Source of the DNA: Guadua angustifolia
Lineage: Eukaryota > Streptophyta > Magnoliopsida > Poales > Poaceae
Direction: 5' to 3'
Assembly (NCBI GenBank): GCA_036346375.1
Contig: JAYEVE010000617.1
Coordinates: 25,030 to 89,029, forward strand
DNA length: 64,000 nucleotides
This document shows positions 24,480 through 37,383 of the stretch, in pieces. The translations under genes were made by a program, and so were the position numbers. Each line of letters opens with the position of its first letter. Position 1 is the stretch's first letter. The notes beneath the pieces were generated by a model. The model searched no databases, was not told the origin of the DNA, and was given only the letters and a program-made list of their open reading frames with translations.

Positions 24480-27400
24480 TGCCATCCTCCGATTCTTGGC
24501 GGATAGCCTGGCGTGACAAAACGGCAAGTGAATGGTCCCTCCCATTTGGGGAGAGTTTGTTGGCCTTGATGTGTCTGAATCCGTCGCGGGGCGAGTCGCC
24601 GACTTTGCGGCGAGCGCGAATCGCGGCAGCGCGAAGTTCGCGGAGGTTCTTTGGTAGATGGCCGGCCGGAGTCGTGCCTTTAGACGAGCTTCTTCGGCAA
24701 GGTCGAGGTCAAAGCGGCGTTCGCGCCCTTGGTGGATGTCGTCGGCCAGTTCACTCTTGGTGACCCGAAACACGATTCGGCGGGAAGGGCGGCCTCGGCA
24801 CCATAGGCGAGCTGGAAGGGTGTTTAGCCGTGGCTTCAACTGCGATGGTCGCGTCTGGACCAAAGGGCGGAAGAGAGCTCGTCCACCCACGAACCGCCTT
24901 GTCGGGAAAGTTCCCTGAAGACTCTTTTCTTGATCCCTTGGAGTAATTGGCGTTGGCCGCTCATTTTGCTCCGTTGCTCTGCGGGTGAGCTACTGGCGAA
25001 GCGATTTTGTGCCGATATCTTCGCGATGAAGCTTGAAGCGACTCCTTTGGTGAGCTGGTGCCGTTATGCGTGATGAGGCGATTGGGTACCCAAAGCGTGT
25101 CACCACATTGCTGCGAAAAAACCTTTTGGGCTGAGCCGAGATGGTTGATCTGAACTCGGCCTCGATCACTTAGAGAAAGTGTCGATGGCGACGAGCAAGA
25201 ATTTGCAACCCTTCGACCACGGGAAAGGCAGAGGATGTCGGCCCAGTCGAGAATGGCCATGAGAGTGGGATGGTTTGCGGCCAGCGTCTGTTGGTGGTGG
25301 GATTCTGGGCGTGGCCTTGCGCCCGACAGTCGCCACGATTACGGCGTCATCTAAGCTATTTGTTGGTAATAGTATCCCAATGGAGCGCCTTGCTCACGAT
25401 CGTCCGAAAGAAAGGATGAGTGGGCTCATACGTTCCTTCATGGATATCTCGAGGAGGGCGGCCCTCTTCTCGAGATATGCACTTGGAGAGGACTCCAAGT
25501 GCCCTTCTTGATATAAGGCGCCGTCTACTAGCTTGTAGGCGGATGACCGCTTCTTGGCCGAGGCGCTCGGCTTCTTCCTCGGGCAATGTCCGTGGGCGAA
25601 ATATTGGACGAATGGCGCCATCCAATCGCACCTTGCTTTCGAGAAGGAGAGCGTTCTTGCCGTCTCTGGCGCCTCCTCTTGAGAGGAATGGAGGGCTTGT
25701 CACGGATGCTCGGCTAGCGCCCAGGTGGCGGGCATCGTGTTGGTGCCTCCTCTGAGAGGAATGGAGGGCTTGTGCGGATGCTCGACTAAGCGCCCGGGCA
25801 GGCATCTGCGAGGAACCGACCTTGGAAAGTTAGTCGGCGAGGGAATTATCCTTCACGGGATGTAGAGTGCTCGAAATTTAAAATCTGCTCCATCTTCTGA
25901 CCTCAACCAAGTAAAGCGCCATTGAGCGATCGGAACACCGATACTCCTTGTTGACTTGGTTGTGACGGTTGTGAATCGCCTTTCACACAGTTAGCCATTT
26001 GGACTCGGCGCCTTGGGCGCTAAGTAGTCCAAGAAAACCTTCATACTCGCCGCATTATTTGTTGCGGGAAGTGTAATTGAATGATGTCTTTGGGTGGTCC
26101 CCACGAGGATACCAATACTTATTGACCCGGCGTTAAGCTCGGGACCCATCGAAATACATGGTCGGCCGGCCTCAGATTCATGGTCCTGGTGGTGGTGAAA
26201 TTTGGTGGTTTGTCCATTCCACCACCGAAGTCCGCTAGAATCGAGATTTGATCGCGGTCGGCGGAGAAGTGGATATCGAACTCGCTAGTTCCATGGCCCT
26301 TAAGCTATCCGTGCGTGGCGTCAGATTTCTTAGGATCTCCTAAGTGGAAAATTTGGTCGGGATGGCGACCTCGATGCGCTTGGAAATAGTGGCGCGGACT
26401 TCCTCGAGGCTCTGAGCGTGAGTATAGGAGCTCTGGACCTCTGGAGTAACGCTCCTTTGGCCGTGCAACACTTGACGAGTACACCGGACGCTGCGTCCTT
26501 CTCGCTCTACCACCGATGCGCTTACGGCTGGGCGTTCTTTGCGAGTACAACAAGTGGCTCCCGACCTTGGTGTGGCCAAGATCGGGGCGGGCAATACCGC
26601 TTTAGCTCCTCGAGGAGCGATTAGCCTCGTCGTCGAGCAGAAACCATCGTGTTTGCGGGCGCCCTAAAGAAAGGTAGGCGCGCGCTGCGAGCGAAATGAA
26701 GCGGCTCAGGCGGCCATTCGTCCGGTCGGTCTGCACCTCCTTTACCGATCTCGGGGCGCATCCTCTCGATGGCCGATCTTCTCGGGTTGGCACCGATGCC
26801 TGTGACCCGATGATGTGCCGTACTTTGCACGATCTTACACCAAAAACACACTTTTAGGGTTGAGCTTTATTCGATGCCTTCGGAGGTTACAAAAGGTCTC
26901 CTCAAGGTCGGACACGTGGCACGAGGGATTTTAGTCTTAACTACGATATCATCTACATAAACTTCGAGTTAAAGCTATCTCGCCTCTGGAAAGTTTTTGC
27001 ATCAAGCGTTGGAAGGTCGCCCCGCGTTCGTGAACCGAAGGACATGGTGGTGTAGCGAGCGTCGAAGAAGGCGTGATGAAGAAGTCTTCTCCTCGTCCCA
27101 GGAACAAGCCAATCGATGATAGCCGAATAGGCATCCAAAAACTCATTACAGGACTCCGTAATCGCGTCTACCGGTGGTCAATCGCAGCAAAGGAAGTTGT
27201 CCTTGGGGCACGCGGCGTTCAAGCGGTGTGGTCGACACACATCGCCATTGCCCCTTTCTTTTGACGATGGCCGGGTTTGCGGCCACTATGTGTGCGGCTT
27301 CTCGGACGGCCGCCTTGAGGAGCTTGTCGAGTTCCTCCGGATTATTACTGTTTCTCCGGGAAAATCGCTGAGCTTCTGCCGCACAGGTCTTTTGTCGATT

Positions 27401-29068
27401 TGGATGGCTAGCTTGCTCGATCACCTCCTTGGGACCCGGCATGTCGGACGGCTCCCGGCGAACACGTCCGAGTTCCTCCGGAGGAAGGTGATGAGCTCGA
27501 GTTCCTATTTGGGGTCTAAGAAGACCCCAAATGGAGAACCTTGGCTCGGTCGGCCTCATGAGGAGGACCGCCTGGTTTCTCCCAGGTGGAGGGTAACTTT
27601 AGGTCGGGAAGGCGTGGGGCGCTTGGTTTGGAGCCACCTGGGGCGGTTGCCCGACCATGTCGAGGATTTCTCATGTCACTCGGGGCGCCTGTGAGTCGCC
27701 CTTTATGGTGATGGCGCCTCTCGGCGGGGACCTTGAGGGCATTGGTAGGCGTGGTGCGTGGCGGCCATGAACACAGAAAGGGCCTACTGCCAAGAATGGC
27801 GTTATAGGCCGACTGAAGTCCACGACTTGAAATTGACTAGCTCGGTCTGAAGTTCATGGTGTCCCGAAGGTCACGGGCAAAACGATCCGCCCAAAGGCTT
27901 GATCGAGTCTTGGGGCGATCCTAAAAACGGAGACGGCGGCGCTCTTGATCTTAGAGCGAGGACTGCATCTCGTCCGGGACCTTGCGGATATGAGGTCGAG
28001 GAGCTTCAGCCGTCGGCGAGAACCGGCCGACTTTGCGTTCTTGATGGTCAGACTTCGACCAGAGGAGCTTAAGGGTTTAGTCATTCCAAGGGACAATCAT
28101 CCTTGAGAAGCGTGTGGCGCTCAGACCACGAGCCGTTGCAGGGTGGCTTACCTTGGCGATGTGGCCAACCTCCATGCTGACCTCCTTCAAGTCCCTACGG
28201 GATTTGTAGGCCGAGCCCCGAATATGGCGATGTGATTGTGGGGCTCTGATAAGCCATGTCGTCGTCGTCTTCCGTGGGATCCTTGCCTTTACCACTCTCT
28301 CCTTGCTCGGGAGAGTCGGCATGAGTCCGCGCCTGTAGAACTTCTCGGCGATGCGCCCAAGATTCTGCGATTCTATGAGGTCGTGGCGATTACTTGGTGG
28401 AAGCGGGCGGCGGTCGCCGCCGGCCGCCTTCGCGATCTGCCCGCCTTCTTGGCCGTCCGGACCTCGGCCATGACCTTAGTCGAGTGTCGCCTACAATCGT
28501 GGCCAGCTGCCATGTGCTTGATCTGTGACCGCCCCACGCTGCCGGTCGCCGGCGAGGCGAAACTGCGGTGATCGGCCGCCACCGTATCAGTGCCGCGACT
28601 TCTTTTCTTGTTTGCCTTTTTGCACGGGGACGGGGTCTCGTGCTCGGAAAACCCTCGAGGCCGGTGGGCGGCAACTTGCCCTCGTCGGCGCCCTCTTCCA
28701 TTGTCTGACCTCATCGGCGTTGGCGTGGCGATGCGGCCCTCTGGAGCGGCTCGTTGGCAGCGAGTCGGGTGGATCTCAAGTTTTGTGTGAAGCGGACGTC
28801 GCGAACCCGAACTTGAAGGCGGGACTACCGCCTCGTCCGAGATGCTCGGAATGGAGTTCCTCACCTTGATGAACCTTTGGACAAAATCACGTAACGTTTC
28901 TTTGTCGATCTGGATCGGCCGCTCGAGTCGCGCTTCGTTGCGGCGTGTATAGCAACTCTCGAAGTTTGCGCGAGGCCTCGTGAGAGCTGCCCCATGGCGG
29001 ATTGATCCTCCTTCGGTTGAAGAGCCACGTTGGCGGGCCGTCGAGGACCGTGGGAGGTAGTTGACCAT
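24480..29068 (-). pseudogene. Gag-pol remnants of the Tat element
   Basis: Minus-strand fragments, in sense order: gag with ETLRDFVQRFIKVRNSIP near 28880, and the reverse-transcriptase start (PSDMPG...EVIEQ, LLKAAVREA...ANPAIV) at 27560-27150. Then come integrase zinc-finger/linker segments (RRALGVLSKCISREEGR) near 25500, the integrase core end (IASPVAHPQSNGA) near 24965, and the C-terminal AEEARLKARLRPAIYQ near 24650. Each piece is in a different frame or is interrupted, so no protein can be made. Confidence 0.75.
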
Positions 29069-30215
29069 GACCCCTCATCGCCGCCCGGCCTTTGGATGGC
29101 GGTGGAGTAGATCGAGAGAAACTTCGTCCGGTTTCGAGTCCGTTAAGCGCTTCGATGTGGCGGGCTTGAACTTGCTCGACCACGTGACCTCCGGGTTGCC
29201 GAGAAAGCCCGGCACCAATCTGGCCCATCATGGCGGCCCCTCGGCGTGCGATCGTGGCGGCCAAGGGCCCAAGCGGTCCTTCGCTGCTGGCGGCGAAAAA
29301 CACGCCTTGGCCGCATGACCACCAGTGGTTCGAGGTGGAGCACGCGAGGCAGCTCGCGGACCAGGTGAACATGGCCGTGAGCAGAGGCGGCAGGGGCTAC
29401 TCAAAACGCCCTCGCGCCGATCTTGCTTCCGTGGTCCCCGGCGAGGCTTTGGAGACACCGGCCGGGAATGGCGCTTCGGTCTGGGAAGCGCTCGGCCCTA
29501 GAACGCCGTGGCGCGAGGAGGCCCATGTCGATGGCGAGCATTTATAGGTTCTCGGCCACTAGGGCTCCCATGGCCGCCAAATCCGTAGGGTTGGAGAGCT
29601 CTGGAGGCGCGCGACCATCGCCATGGTGCGAAGGCGCTCGGCGCTCTGGGGAGGCGGCGGAGGCGACCTCGGGATCTGATGGCGGCGTGTTCTGGGAGTG
29701 ATGTCGCTGGTCTCCTTGCGGGCACAGTCGCCGCCCGGCGTCGCGTCCTCCCTCCGGTTGGCCAAAGATTCGGCCCGGGAGCATGCGAGGACAATTCAGA
29801 TGGTGCCGTTGGCACCATCTTTGGCGATAGAGATCCCGAGATTGCTCCTCACGGATCTCGTTTCTCCCGTCATGTTGACATTCGGGGGCACGGGACCGCG
29901 AACACGACTCAGGAGGTGTCATATGCGCGGTCCTGGCTGAGCTCAGACGGTCGGGAGCATCGGGATCGTTCGGCCGCCAGACTCCTCCCTGACGACGGGT
30001 ATCGGCTGCGGCGGAGGAATCACTCTCGCATGCACCACGGGAGAAAGACTCCGGTTTGATGTGGCCCTCTGGTGGCGACCGCCCACACCATCATCGGGCG
30101 TAGCACGATCGTCGTCCTCGTCGTCGAAGACGCATAAAGGTCTTAGTTGTCTTGCGAGTTCGGCATCTCGTGGATTCCTGCGCAGAGGATCGGTCGGTCC
30201 CCAGGACGGCGCCGG

Positions 30216-30902
30216 TGTCGGCGATTCAGATGGAGGTCCTTCACCGAGCTTACTTGCCGAATGAGGATCAACCGGGCCCCTTTCCCAAAGGTCGTGACGT
30301 CGGCGTCGCGAGCTTCTGGTCGAAACCAAGCGGGACAAGCTGGAGAACTTCGGGGGCGTTTTTACAGTTAAGACCTCTCGCGGGAGATAATAACCCTCGT
30401 CCGATGATTGCACTAGTATCACGAAAATGGGTTACAAAGCACTTGCACAGGGGCACGATCAATGCTAAGGGCTCCGTGAGCAAGCGGGGTGTGCAAGTAT
30501 GGGTGTGTCTGAAGGTCCAACCCCTAATACATTGTGCAGGGGGTATTTATAGAAATTCTGAGGAGACAAGTCGATAATTACAGGCGTTCTCTCGCAGAGG
30601 GCGTGGGCGGTCTGCGATGGCATGGCTTGCTTCATGGCACCACGGGACGTGGGTCAGTGTATGAACCTGTCGTATGAGACAAGTGGCAACATAGTCCCAG
30701 GCGGGCGATCCCTCGAGCCGACGCGGCATTTAATGCCACGTCGCCTTGTCGCGGGCCCCCGGGCTTGGCTTGCTCGAGGGGCGGGTAGTTCAAGTGGAGC
30801 CGCCTAGTCCGAAGGTCGGCCTCACAGTGACATCCGCAAGAGCATGGTCGGCAGTCCCGAGCTTGGATGGTCGTGCCGGTACAGTGTAGCCAATCCCCGA
30901 CA
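30216..30902 (-). repeat. Tat element LTR (5' LTR in element sense)
   Basis: Begins TGTCGGCGATTC and ends CCAATCCCCGACA. A TATA-like box (minus strand) lies near 30541-30550. The flanking ATATA completes the target-site duplication. Confidence 0.88.
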
Positions 30903-31186
30903 ATATATATTAAAAAATTGAAACCGTAACTAACTAAATAAGAGACAGACACACATAAAGCTTTAAAAGGTAATACTACATTCAGAAACTTGTTAAGTAT
31001 ATATCATACTTTGAATTTGTTTTGCACATATCATGCTCTAAATTTGTTGTGTATATATCATGCTCTTTCTTTTAGACGATGTTCTATTATGTGTTGGCAT
31101 CTCTGCCATCACCGTAGTTATGAGTTTAAGTGTATGCTATATGACTGAGTTAAATGCAGGTTAATTGAGTTTCCTATCTTATCTTA

Positions 31187-31542
31187 GAGCAACTCCAACC
31201 CAAACCCCTATATTTTCCTCCTAAATCACTCATTTAGGGGTGGTATAAAAATTAGGGGTACTCTATATCAATTTTGTCTCCAACCCACACTCCCTATTAC
31301 TCACCCCTATTATTTATCTAAACATTATTATTACTTTGCACCCATGAATTATTATTTTAAAACGAATAAAAAAGTGCCAAAGAAAATAATAGGGGCAAAG
31401 AGAAGCCCCCTAGATGTAGGGGTGAGAGAGTACCTCCCTAAAATAGGGGTTTATAATAGAGGTTGCGTTGGAGCTTATATTTTTCTAAGTCTTCTTATAA
31501 TTTAGGATAGGGGGAGGTTTAGGGGGTGGGTTGGGGTTGCTC
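31187..31542. mobile_element. Tourist/PIF-Harbinger-type MITE, 356 bp
   Basis: Terminal inverted repeats are GAGCAACTCCAACCC on the left and GGGTTGGGGTTGCTC on the right (imperfect). Both are flanked by TTA (31184-31186 and 31543-31545), the target preference of PIF/Harbinger elements. The interior is AT-rich and non-coding. Confidence 0.85.
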
Positions 31543-31545
31543 TTA

Positions 31546-32890
31546 GTCGTTAAATGAGTTTACTTAGCGCTGTCCCGCATTTACTCTAACGCTTATCATC
31601 TTGTTCATCGAAACCAAATACAATATCTATGAAAACACATTTGTTTATACGAAAACACTATAGAATAGTGTAGTATTTGTTATCAAATATCTTATATGTA
31701 CTTACTTGAACTATTTATTTTCAGCACAGTTTGCTACCTATAGGTATCTATTGGGTATTGGGTACCATCAAATTTGAGTATGGACGTAAATCTGTTCCCG
31801 ATAAATCTAATAGATTTAGATGAACGATATGGTTTTAGATTTCAGATTTGTATAGACGACAAAAATGAACTCGCGTCCGAGGAACCTGGAACGCGGGCTG
31901 GCCGCTGCCGCCGCTCACGCGCTGGGGAGCGAACCCAACCGAGCAAACGTTCGGCCTCCCGGTCTTTTTCCGTTTTGGTTGGTACTGTGATTTTGTGGCT
32001 CGATTGTTTTTTCACCTCCTTCCACTTTGCCTTCAAAATCAAATTGCTTGGCTTCACGTGATCTATTTTACGACTTGTAATGGGTTATTGTCGTTGGTCA
32101 AGTGTTAACACGGTAGAGGCTATAGACAGGTGCAATTTAGCCAGGTTTATCCGTCAATCACATCAAAGTGAAAAATTCAGCCCTTTTTTTTCCAGAACAC
32201 GTAAAAGATTAAGCATAGTATTACTGGGGCACTAAAAAATAATAATTTGTGTGGTGAAAAATTTCAAGCCTGTCCAATCCACACAAAAAAAAAGATCAAG
32301 CCTGCTGAAGGATCAACCACACCCCTATGCTTCTTCAGGTTTCTAATACACGTAAACTCCGCTATTACCATTTGCGCACACGATCATGATTGTCGATCGT
32401 AATCCTTCGATGGCCCGAGTTGGGCAAAGTAGAAGAAAAGCGAGTGTATCTTCTCTCTTTTTTATTTTTCTTTTTTCAAGGCTCGGGTCAAAACATGAGA
32501 CTGGGCAAAGTAGAACTGAACTATTTGCAATGAAAATCCAGTAAAATTTCAAACGGATCCTAAATCTGAGCCATTGAGCCTGAGATCAAACGACCACCGC
32601 GCTTCCAGTCGATCCTCCTATAGTTGTTACATCCCAGTCGTTGTAAGACCGACCTTTGGTTCACATTCACAAGCTGCAAAATATGCACACTGCACGTACC
32701 AATGGATGTTCTTCCTTTCTATAGCTACAAGATAAATCCGACCTTAACCTTCTTACAGAGATCGGTTCTTTTTTGCAGAATCGACGCTTAAATTCTTCTG
32801 CTTTTAGCACATCATGATCAGCAGGTCAGGTTAATAACACCTAAAAATTCCGAGGTAATGGCTTCCTTAGCAGCTCCCAACTTGGTTCGG
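31546..32890. other. Intergenic region
   Basis: No supportable gene. It holds a GC-rich patch at 31890-31970 of unknown origin and several A- or T-runs. The last part is the 3' flank of the minus-strand UPF0114 gene. The sequence 30903-31183 likewise shows nothing recognisable apart from AT-rich repeats of 'atcatgctcta' type. Confidence 0.5.
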
Positions 32891-35548
32891 TTACAAGTTT
32901 GGCATTATCGACTCCTCATGTTCTGGCCTGTGAAGGTTGTGCAGAATGTACAGAGAAGCGGATGACAGGAAGATGGAGACCGAGTAGCTAAGGAGGTCCA
33001 ATCCCGTGGTTATCTTCACCATCTTGCTCCTCTCAAACATCTTCACCAGGAGAATCATCACGATGACATGCCCCACTTTTGTCTTGAGCTCATCGAGGGA
33101 CGTAATCTTCATCCACTTTGGTCTTTCCTGCAAGAGGAAGAAAAGAACAATTCAGCTTCTGACATGCTTAGAGAATGGCATGTTCAGTAATTTCAGTCGC
33201 AATTTATCAGGGAAACTGCAGAGATGAATGATAAGTACATATTCTAAGCCAGCATCAGGAAGTGTTTAAATACAATATGGCATATTTCACTGATTGGTTA
33301 GTCTTTTTTTTTAAATGATTGGTTAGTCTGAATTGTCAGTAGTGGAATTAGTCTGATTAAACAATTGAATGAATAACAAACATTAGCATTCGAGACTTAA
33401 AAGTGTCAATCCTAAGTAAGCAAACAAACAGTACTGAGTTTACAGCTTAGATAGAAGGTCACCAGTAAAACTTGTGGAATGCATGGAATTGACAAGACTA
33501 ATGGTTACCTTCAAAGCAAACATCCCAAACAATGATGATCCCTTCAGAGCTCGATCAGATTCAGAAGGTACATCAGTAGAAGCATTGCTGATGAACAACC
33601 CGTAAAGACCCATCCCGAATATCAACATGACTGTTCCAGCAAGATACACATCTGCAAGACCACGTGCCCGTCAAATTAAGCAGCGGTTAGTGCAAAGTTC
33701 AATCTTTCATGTAATCAATTACTACTCTTTGTAGCCGTCAGAGATTGATAAAGAGTCCTAAAGAATCTGTTAAGCCTAGATATTTAAGATACCATTCAAA
33801 CAACCTCTAGGCATATTAGAAATTTAAGGTGTGATGGTTAGTTACACTTGGTCCTCAAAAGCTTTATTAACGAACTAATTGGCGAGATGTCACTGACAAC
33901 TGACAAATGATTGAATTATGAGAGGTGCTTCAATGCTTTTCTTTTTAACAATTACACAACTATTAAAGCATGAATGAAAGGTAGATGGTGATTACTTGCC
34001 TATTTGTTTGCTTTAAGATTTGTGCACCTTATATTAGAAGGAAAGAATAGAAGTACTGCTCATTATCTTGAATTATCGCGGCAAATACCCTCTGTGCTCA
34101 CTAAATGAATTTATGGGATTTTAGGAAGTGACAGAGAACTAAGTAATATCACGTTGTCAATTAGCTGGAAGAATATCTCACCAATGGCCTCGACGACTTT
34201 GAGGACCATCTGCCCCGTATGAACGCCTTTTACACAGCTCGTCCAGTAAACAATGTAAGCCTCTTTTATGTTAACACAGCCCTGATCACGAGTAGATATA
34301 AGATGATTAGATCCATTTGAATGTTGTTGCTGAGTAATGCATTGACGCTTAAACTAGAGGAATTTTATGGTGCATTATGTTAGTAGCATACAGTGAGTAG
34401 TAGAAATTAGATCAAGACATTGATTTATTGAGAGTATTTCTACTACTCTATTACTGGATGAAATATAAATAAATACTAGTTAATTTGATCTATTGGATTG
34501 AAAAGAATGAATGGTCTACATTGAATTTAATATGCCGTAAAAGAGCTCTGAAATAAAAGGCTAAACAGGGCATAGTAATATGGTTATATTATCCATACTA
34601 GTAAGGAGTTAGCAAGAACAGAAACGAAGTAAAGGTTATAGTCATGGTAGCTTCTCGTGCTTTCGACCATTCATTCATTGCTGGATGCCTGTGATGGAGT
34701 TTAAGGCATCAACCACAGTTGATTGCATAATTCTACCCCCAATCCTGACGAGTTGAAATCTCAACTAAGGTAGTACGGTAGGGGCTGTACCTCCTACTTT
34801 GGCAACTCGACATTTGTCTCTGTTTGCTAGATATGCACGGTATACCAACACCTTAATTAATTAGCTGACTAACTTCTAATCAACTACGTCAGTGATCAAG
34901 AAAGCTCAACCAAAGACACACACACATACTTTCCAATTGCCATTCTATACTGCCAGTAGAATCATTTTGCAATTCCCGCCCAAAAATAATACAACATCAC
35001 TACTTCGAAATTGTCCCAATTTCAGGTACCAAGCTAGCTGCATCATCCAAACTAGGGAAGACTTAGGTGAGGAAATTAAAATGGATAAACTCGCTTACAT
35101 TGAGGAAGCACAGGAGGGAGCCGGCCAATGACCCGGCGACCGCGAGAAGAGCTAGGAATCGGAAATCGAAGATCACCTGCGGCAAGAAGAGCATTACCCT
35201 AGTGCGCACAGCACCACGCAGAACATAAGCAAAGCAAATCTTGGGAATGTAGTGATCGACCAGGCAAGGACGCGTACGACGTACCCTCTCGACGGTGGTC
35301 TCGACGGCGGTGGACTTGGCGGTGGAGGCAATGGCGCCATTGGGCCCGCCCACGAGCCCGTAGCTGCGCGCTTTGATCGCCGAGGCGTCGGACCCCAACA
35401 AAGCACTGGTAGTGGCCGCGCCGTCCCCGGCGGAAGCAGCGGCCGAGGCAACCGCCACGAACGCCCGAGACCGCCGCCGGCAAGGAAGCCGGAAGGCGGG
35501 GGCGGCAGCGTGGACCGGAGCAAGGCAGCCGTGCAGCAGGAGAGCCAT
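32891..35548 (-). CDS. UPF0114 (YqhA-like) predicted chloroplast membrane protein
   Basis: Five exons on the minus strand: 35285-35548, 35099-35176, 34182-34281, 33509-33651, 32891-33127. All introns are GT-AG and the join gives 273 aa, intact. Residues 1 to about 60 are Ala/Arg/Ser-rich and lack acidic residues until late, typical of a chloroplast transit peptide. Four hydrophobic segments follow at about 94-112 (LALLAVAGSLAGSLLCFL), 149-169 (VYLAGTVMLIFGMGLYGLFIS), 213-226 and 238-258. The motif ALKGSSLFGMFALKERPKW and SLDELKTKVGHVI are characteristic of the UPF0114 family, shared by bacterial YqhA and plant plastid proteins. The biochemical role is unknown. A second, ruined copy lies upstream at 36597-48036, so this is the surviving member of a tandem pair. 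Confidence 0.88.
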
Positions 35549-35719
35549 CGCGCGCGCAGGGCTTGGGCGTCACTGGGCACAACCGAAGTGGACGGCTGCT
35601 GTGTGGCTGCCACGCAAGGGCTTTGAGCTGCTGCGGTTTACAGTGCACCGGTCGTTTCGAGTGGAGCAAATCGAGTGATCCGGAGGAGGGGAGGGGAGCG
35701 GAGAGGAGAGGAGAGATAC

Positions 35720-35727
35720 ATTTTATA
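35720..35727 (-). promoter_or_regulatory. Candidate TATA box of the UPF0114 gene
   Basis: TATAAAAT on the minus strand, 172 bp upstream of the ATG at 35548. A purine-rich (GGAGAGGAG) stretch separates it from the coding region, as in a 5' UTR with a CT-rich sense strand. Confidence 0.5.
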
Positions 35728-35729
35728 GT

Positions 35730-36596
35730 TTCTAGCTTATGCTCTCGTCAACGTCGAATGGTTTCTATCAGAGGGCGGAGCCGGATCTTGGATCACCCGG
35801 ATCTAAGCCCGAAGCCTGGTCTAAAAATCCTATATAAATAGGCTTAACAATTTATGAAAAATCAAAATTTAGCCCAACAACTTATGGGCCAGGGGCTAGC
35901 CCTACCCTTTGGTCTGTACTTTCTAACTTATGCCTTTGGAGTGCCACCTCACCATTCCCTGTTGTTGGTTTTGGCGCGCAAGACACCTCCAGAGTCATTG
36001 GACGGTACGGTGAGCATGGATTCTAGAACCTATTCTGAATTTTTTTCGGAGACGGAATCAAAGTCGAATAGTATCGGATAGTATTAGATACTTGCTTCTT
36101 TCTTCCATGTGGTTTAAGTTGGTCCGACGAAAATTATCCGCTCGATTTGCACCCCAACTTCTACTGTATGTGTGGTGTGAAGTCAAGGTTTGGTAAATGC
36201 AAGTCTGGTTTAGCCTTCGTCTGAAACGGTTCGGAATGTGACCGCGGCCTGTGGTCTCATAACACAATCTATGTAGAGGAGATCTAATATCCACGTGGAC
36301 GACTGAAGTAGAATTCCCACCATTCTCCGCCATCCAAACAATGGGTTTTTGATAAACATCACCGCTGAAACTGATCGTTATTTCAAAGTCCTTTACAATA
36401 ATTTGTCCTTCCTTGTTGGAATGACGATTACAAACCACTTTTAAATGCCGTTTTCTAAAGTTCACGGTCTGCTTTTACCTTGATATCAATTGGGGTAAGT
36501 CTAGCACCAACCCCATGCGTGCTACGAAAATAAAGATCCTGAGGTGATGCCTTCCTTCTCAACTCAGTGAAATCGTATGTCTGCCATTCCAATCTT
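35730..36596. other. Region between the UPF0114 gene and its pseudogene
   Basis: No gene is supported. A minus-strand open stretch at 36058-36465 (135 codons) has no recognisable domain and no conserved context, so I do not call it. The right part is the 3' flank of the UPF0114 pseudogene. Confidence 0.5.
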
Positions 36597-37383
36597 CTAC
36601 TCATGTTCTGGCTTGCGAAGGTTGTGCAGATCATGTAAAGCGAAGCCAATGACAGGAAGATGCAGACCGAGTAGCTGAGGAGGTCCATTCCCGTGGCGAT
36701 GTGCACCATCTTGCTCCTCTCGAACGTCTTCACCAGAAGGATCATCACGATCGATGATGTGCCCCAGCTTTGTCTTGAGCTCATCGAGAGAGCTGATTCT
36801 CATCCACCTTGGTCTTTCCTGCAAGAAGAAGAAGAAGAAAAGAACAATTCAACTTCTCGATATGCCTGCGTTTCTATATTTCAGAAGTTGTTAGAGGAAA
36901 AAAAATGGCCGAGATGATAGTGCATATTTCAGTCGTTCTTTTGTCAGTAAAAACTAGGACTATAATGTTTTGGGATTGATAACCGATAAGAGACTGAAAC
37001 GCTTATCTTGAGAGCAAACATCCCAAACAACGATGATCCCTTGAGAGCACGATCGGATGAAGGTACATCAGGAGAATCGTTGCTGATGAACAGCCCGTAC
37101 AGACCCATACCAAATATCAGCATGACAGTCCCAGCTAGAAACACATCTGCAGGAGTAAGTACAGAGTACTAAAGTACAGAGTGCAGGCACTTCTTTAGCA
37201 GAATTGATCGAGGCTGGTATTGTTAAGCCTAGAAACTACTTAGCATACAAATGATCGAAAGCTTTACAAACAAACTAATCTGCCATTGTTCAAGTTGTCA
37301 GCTGGTTACATAAACTCAGGAACATTTCGTCGGATCAATGGTTAGCAGAACGTCTCACTAATATCCTCGACGAGCCTGAGGAC
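36597..37383 (-). pseudogene. UPF0114 pseudogene, 3' part (exons 5, 4 and end of exon 3)
   Basis: Exon 5 (36597-36818) has a 4-base GATC insertion after GGGCACATCATC and a further 2-base insertion at TACATGATCTGC, so the frame is wrong between them. Its premature TAG replaces a GAG codon five codons before the intact copy's stop. Exon 4 (37007-37146) is open and similar to the intact gene (FLAGTVMLIFGMGLYGLFIS), but its 5' splice site is AT (CAAG|ATAAGC) instead of GT. The end of exon 3 (37359-37383) is cut by the chromovirus at AGGAC. It continues at 46948. Confidence 0.9.

Larger units (their letters stand above)
20002..30902 (-). mobile_element. Tat-type Ty3/gypsy retrotransposon with antisense ORF
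   Basis: LTRs at 20002-20700 and 30216-30902 begin TGTCG on the plus strand and the right one ends CCGACA. Both are bounded by a 5-bp duplication, ATATA (19997-20001 and 30903-30907). The sense strand is minus. The primer-binding site next to the right LTR reads CCGGCGCCGTCCTGGGGA, close to the TGGCGCCG-type sites of Tat elements, and the polypurine tract CTCGGGGGCTAG adjoins the left LTR. Gag, reverse-transcriptase and integrase remnants lie on the minus strand. A separate degenerate ORF on the plus strand near the 3' LTR encodes a domain annotated in grasses as 'putative gypsy type transposon'. Antisense extra ORFs are known for the Tat/Retand/Grande lineage. The element is heavily mutated and inactive. 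Confidence 0.9.

Noticed and set aside
35194..35678. Long open frames overlapping UPF0114 exon 1 in other frames
   Set aside because: They are GC-rich shadows. The frame starting at 35548 alone gives the transit peptide and correct splice junctions.
36058..36465. 135-codon minus-strand open frame between the UPF0114 copies
   Set aside because: No recognisable domain, no splice partner, ordinary composition. Probably chance or a decayed transposon.
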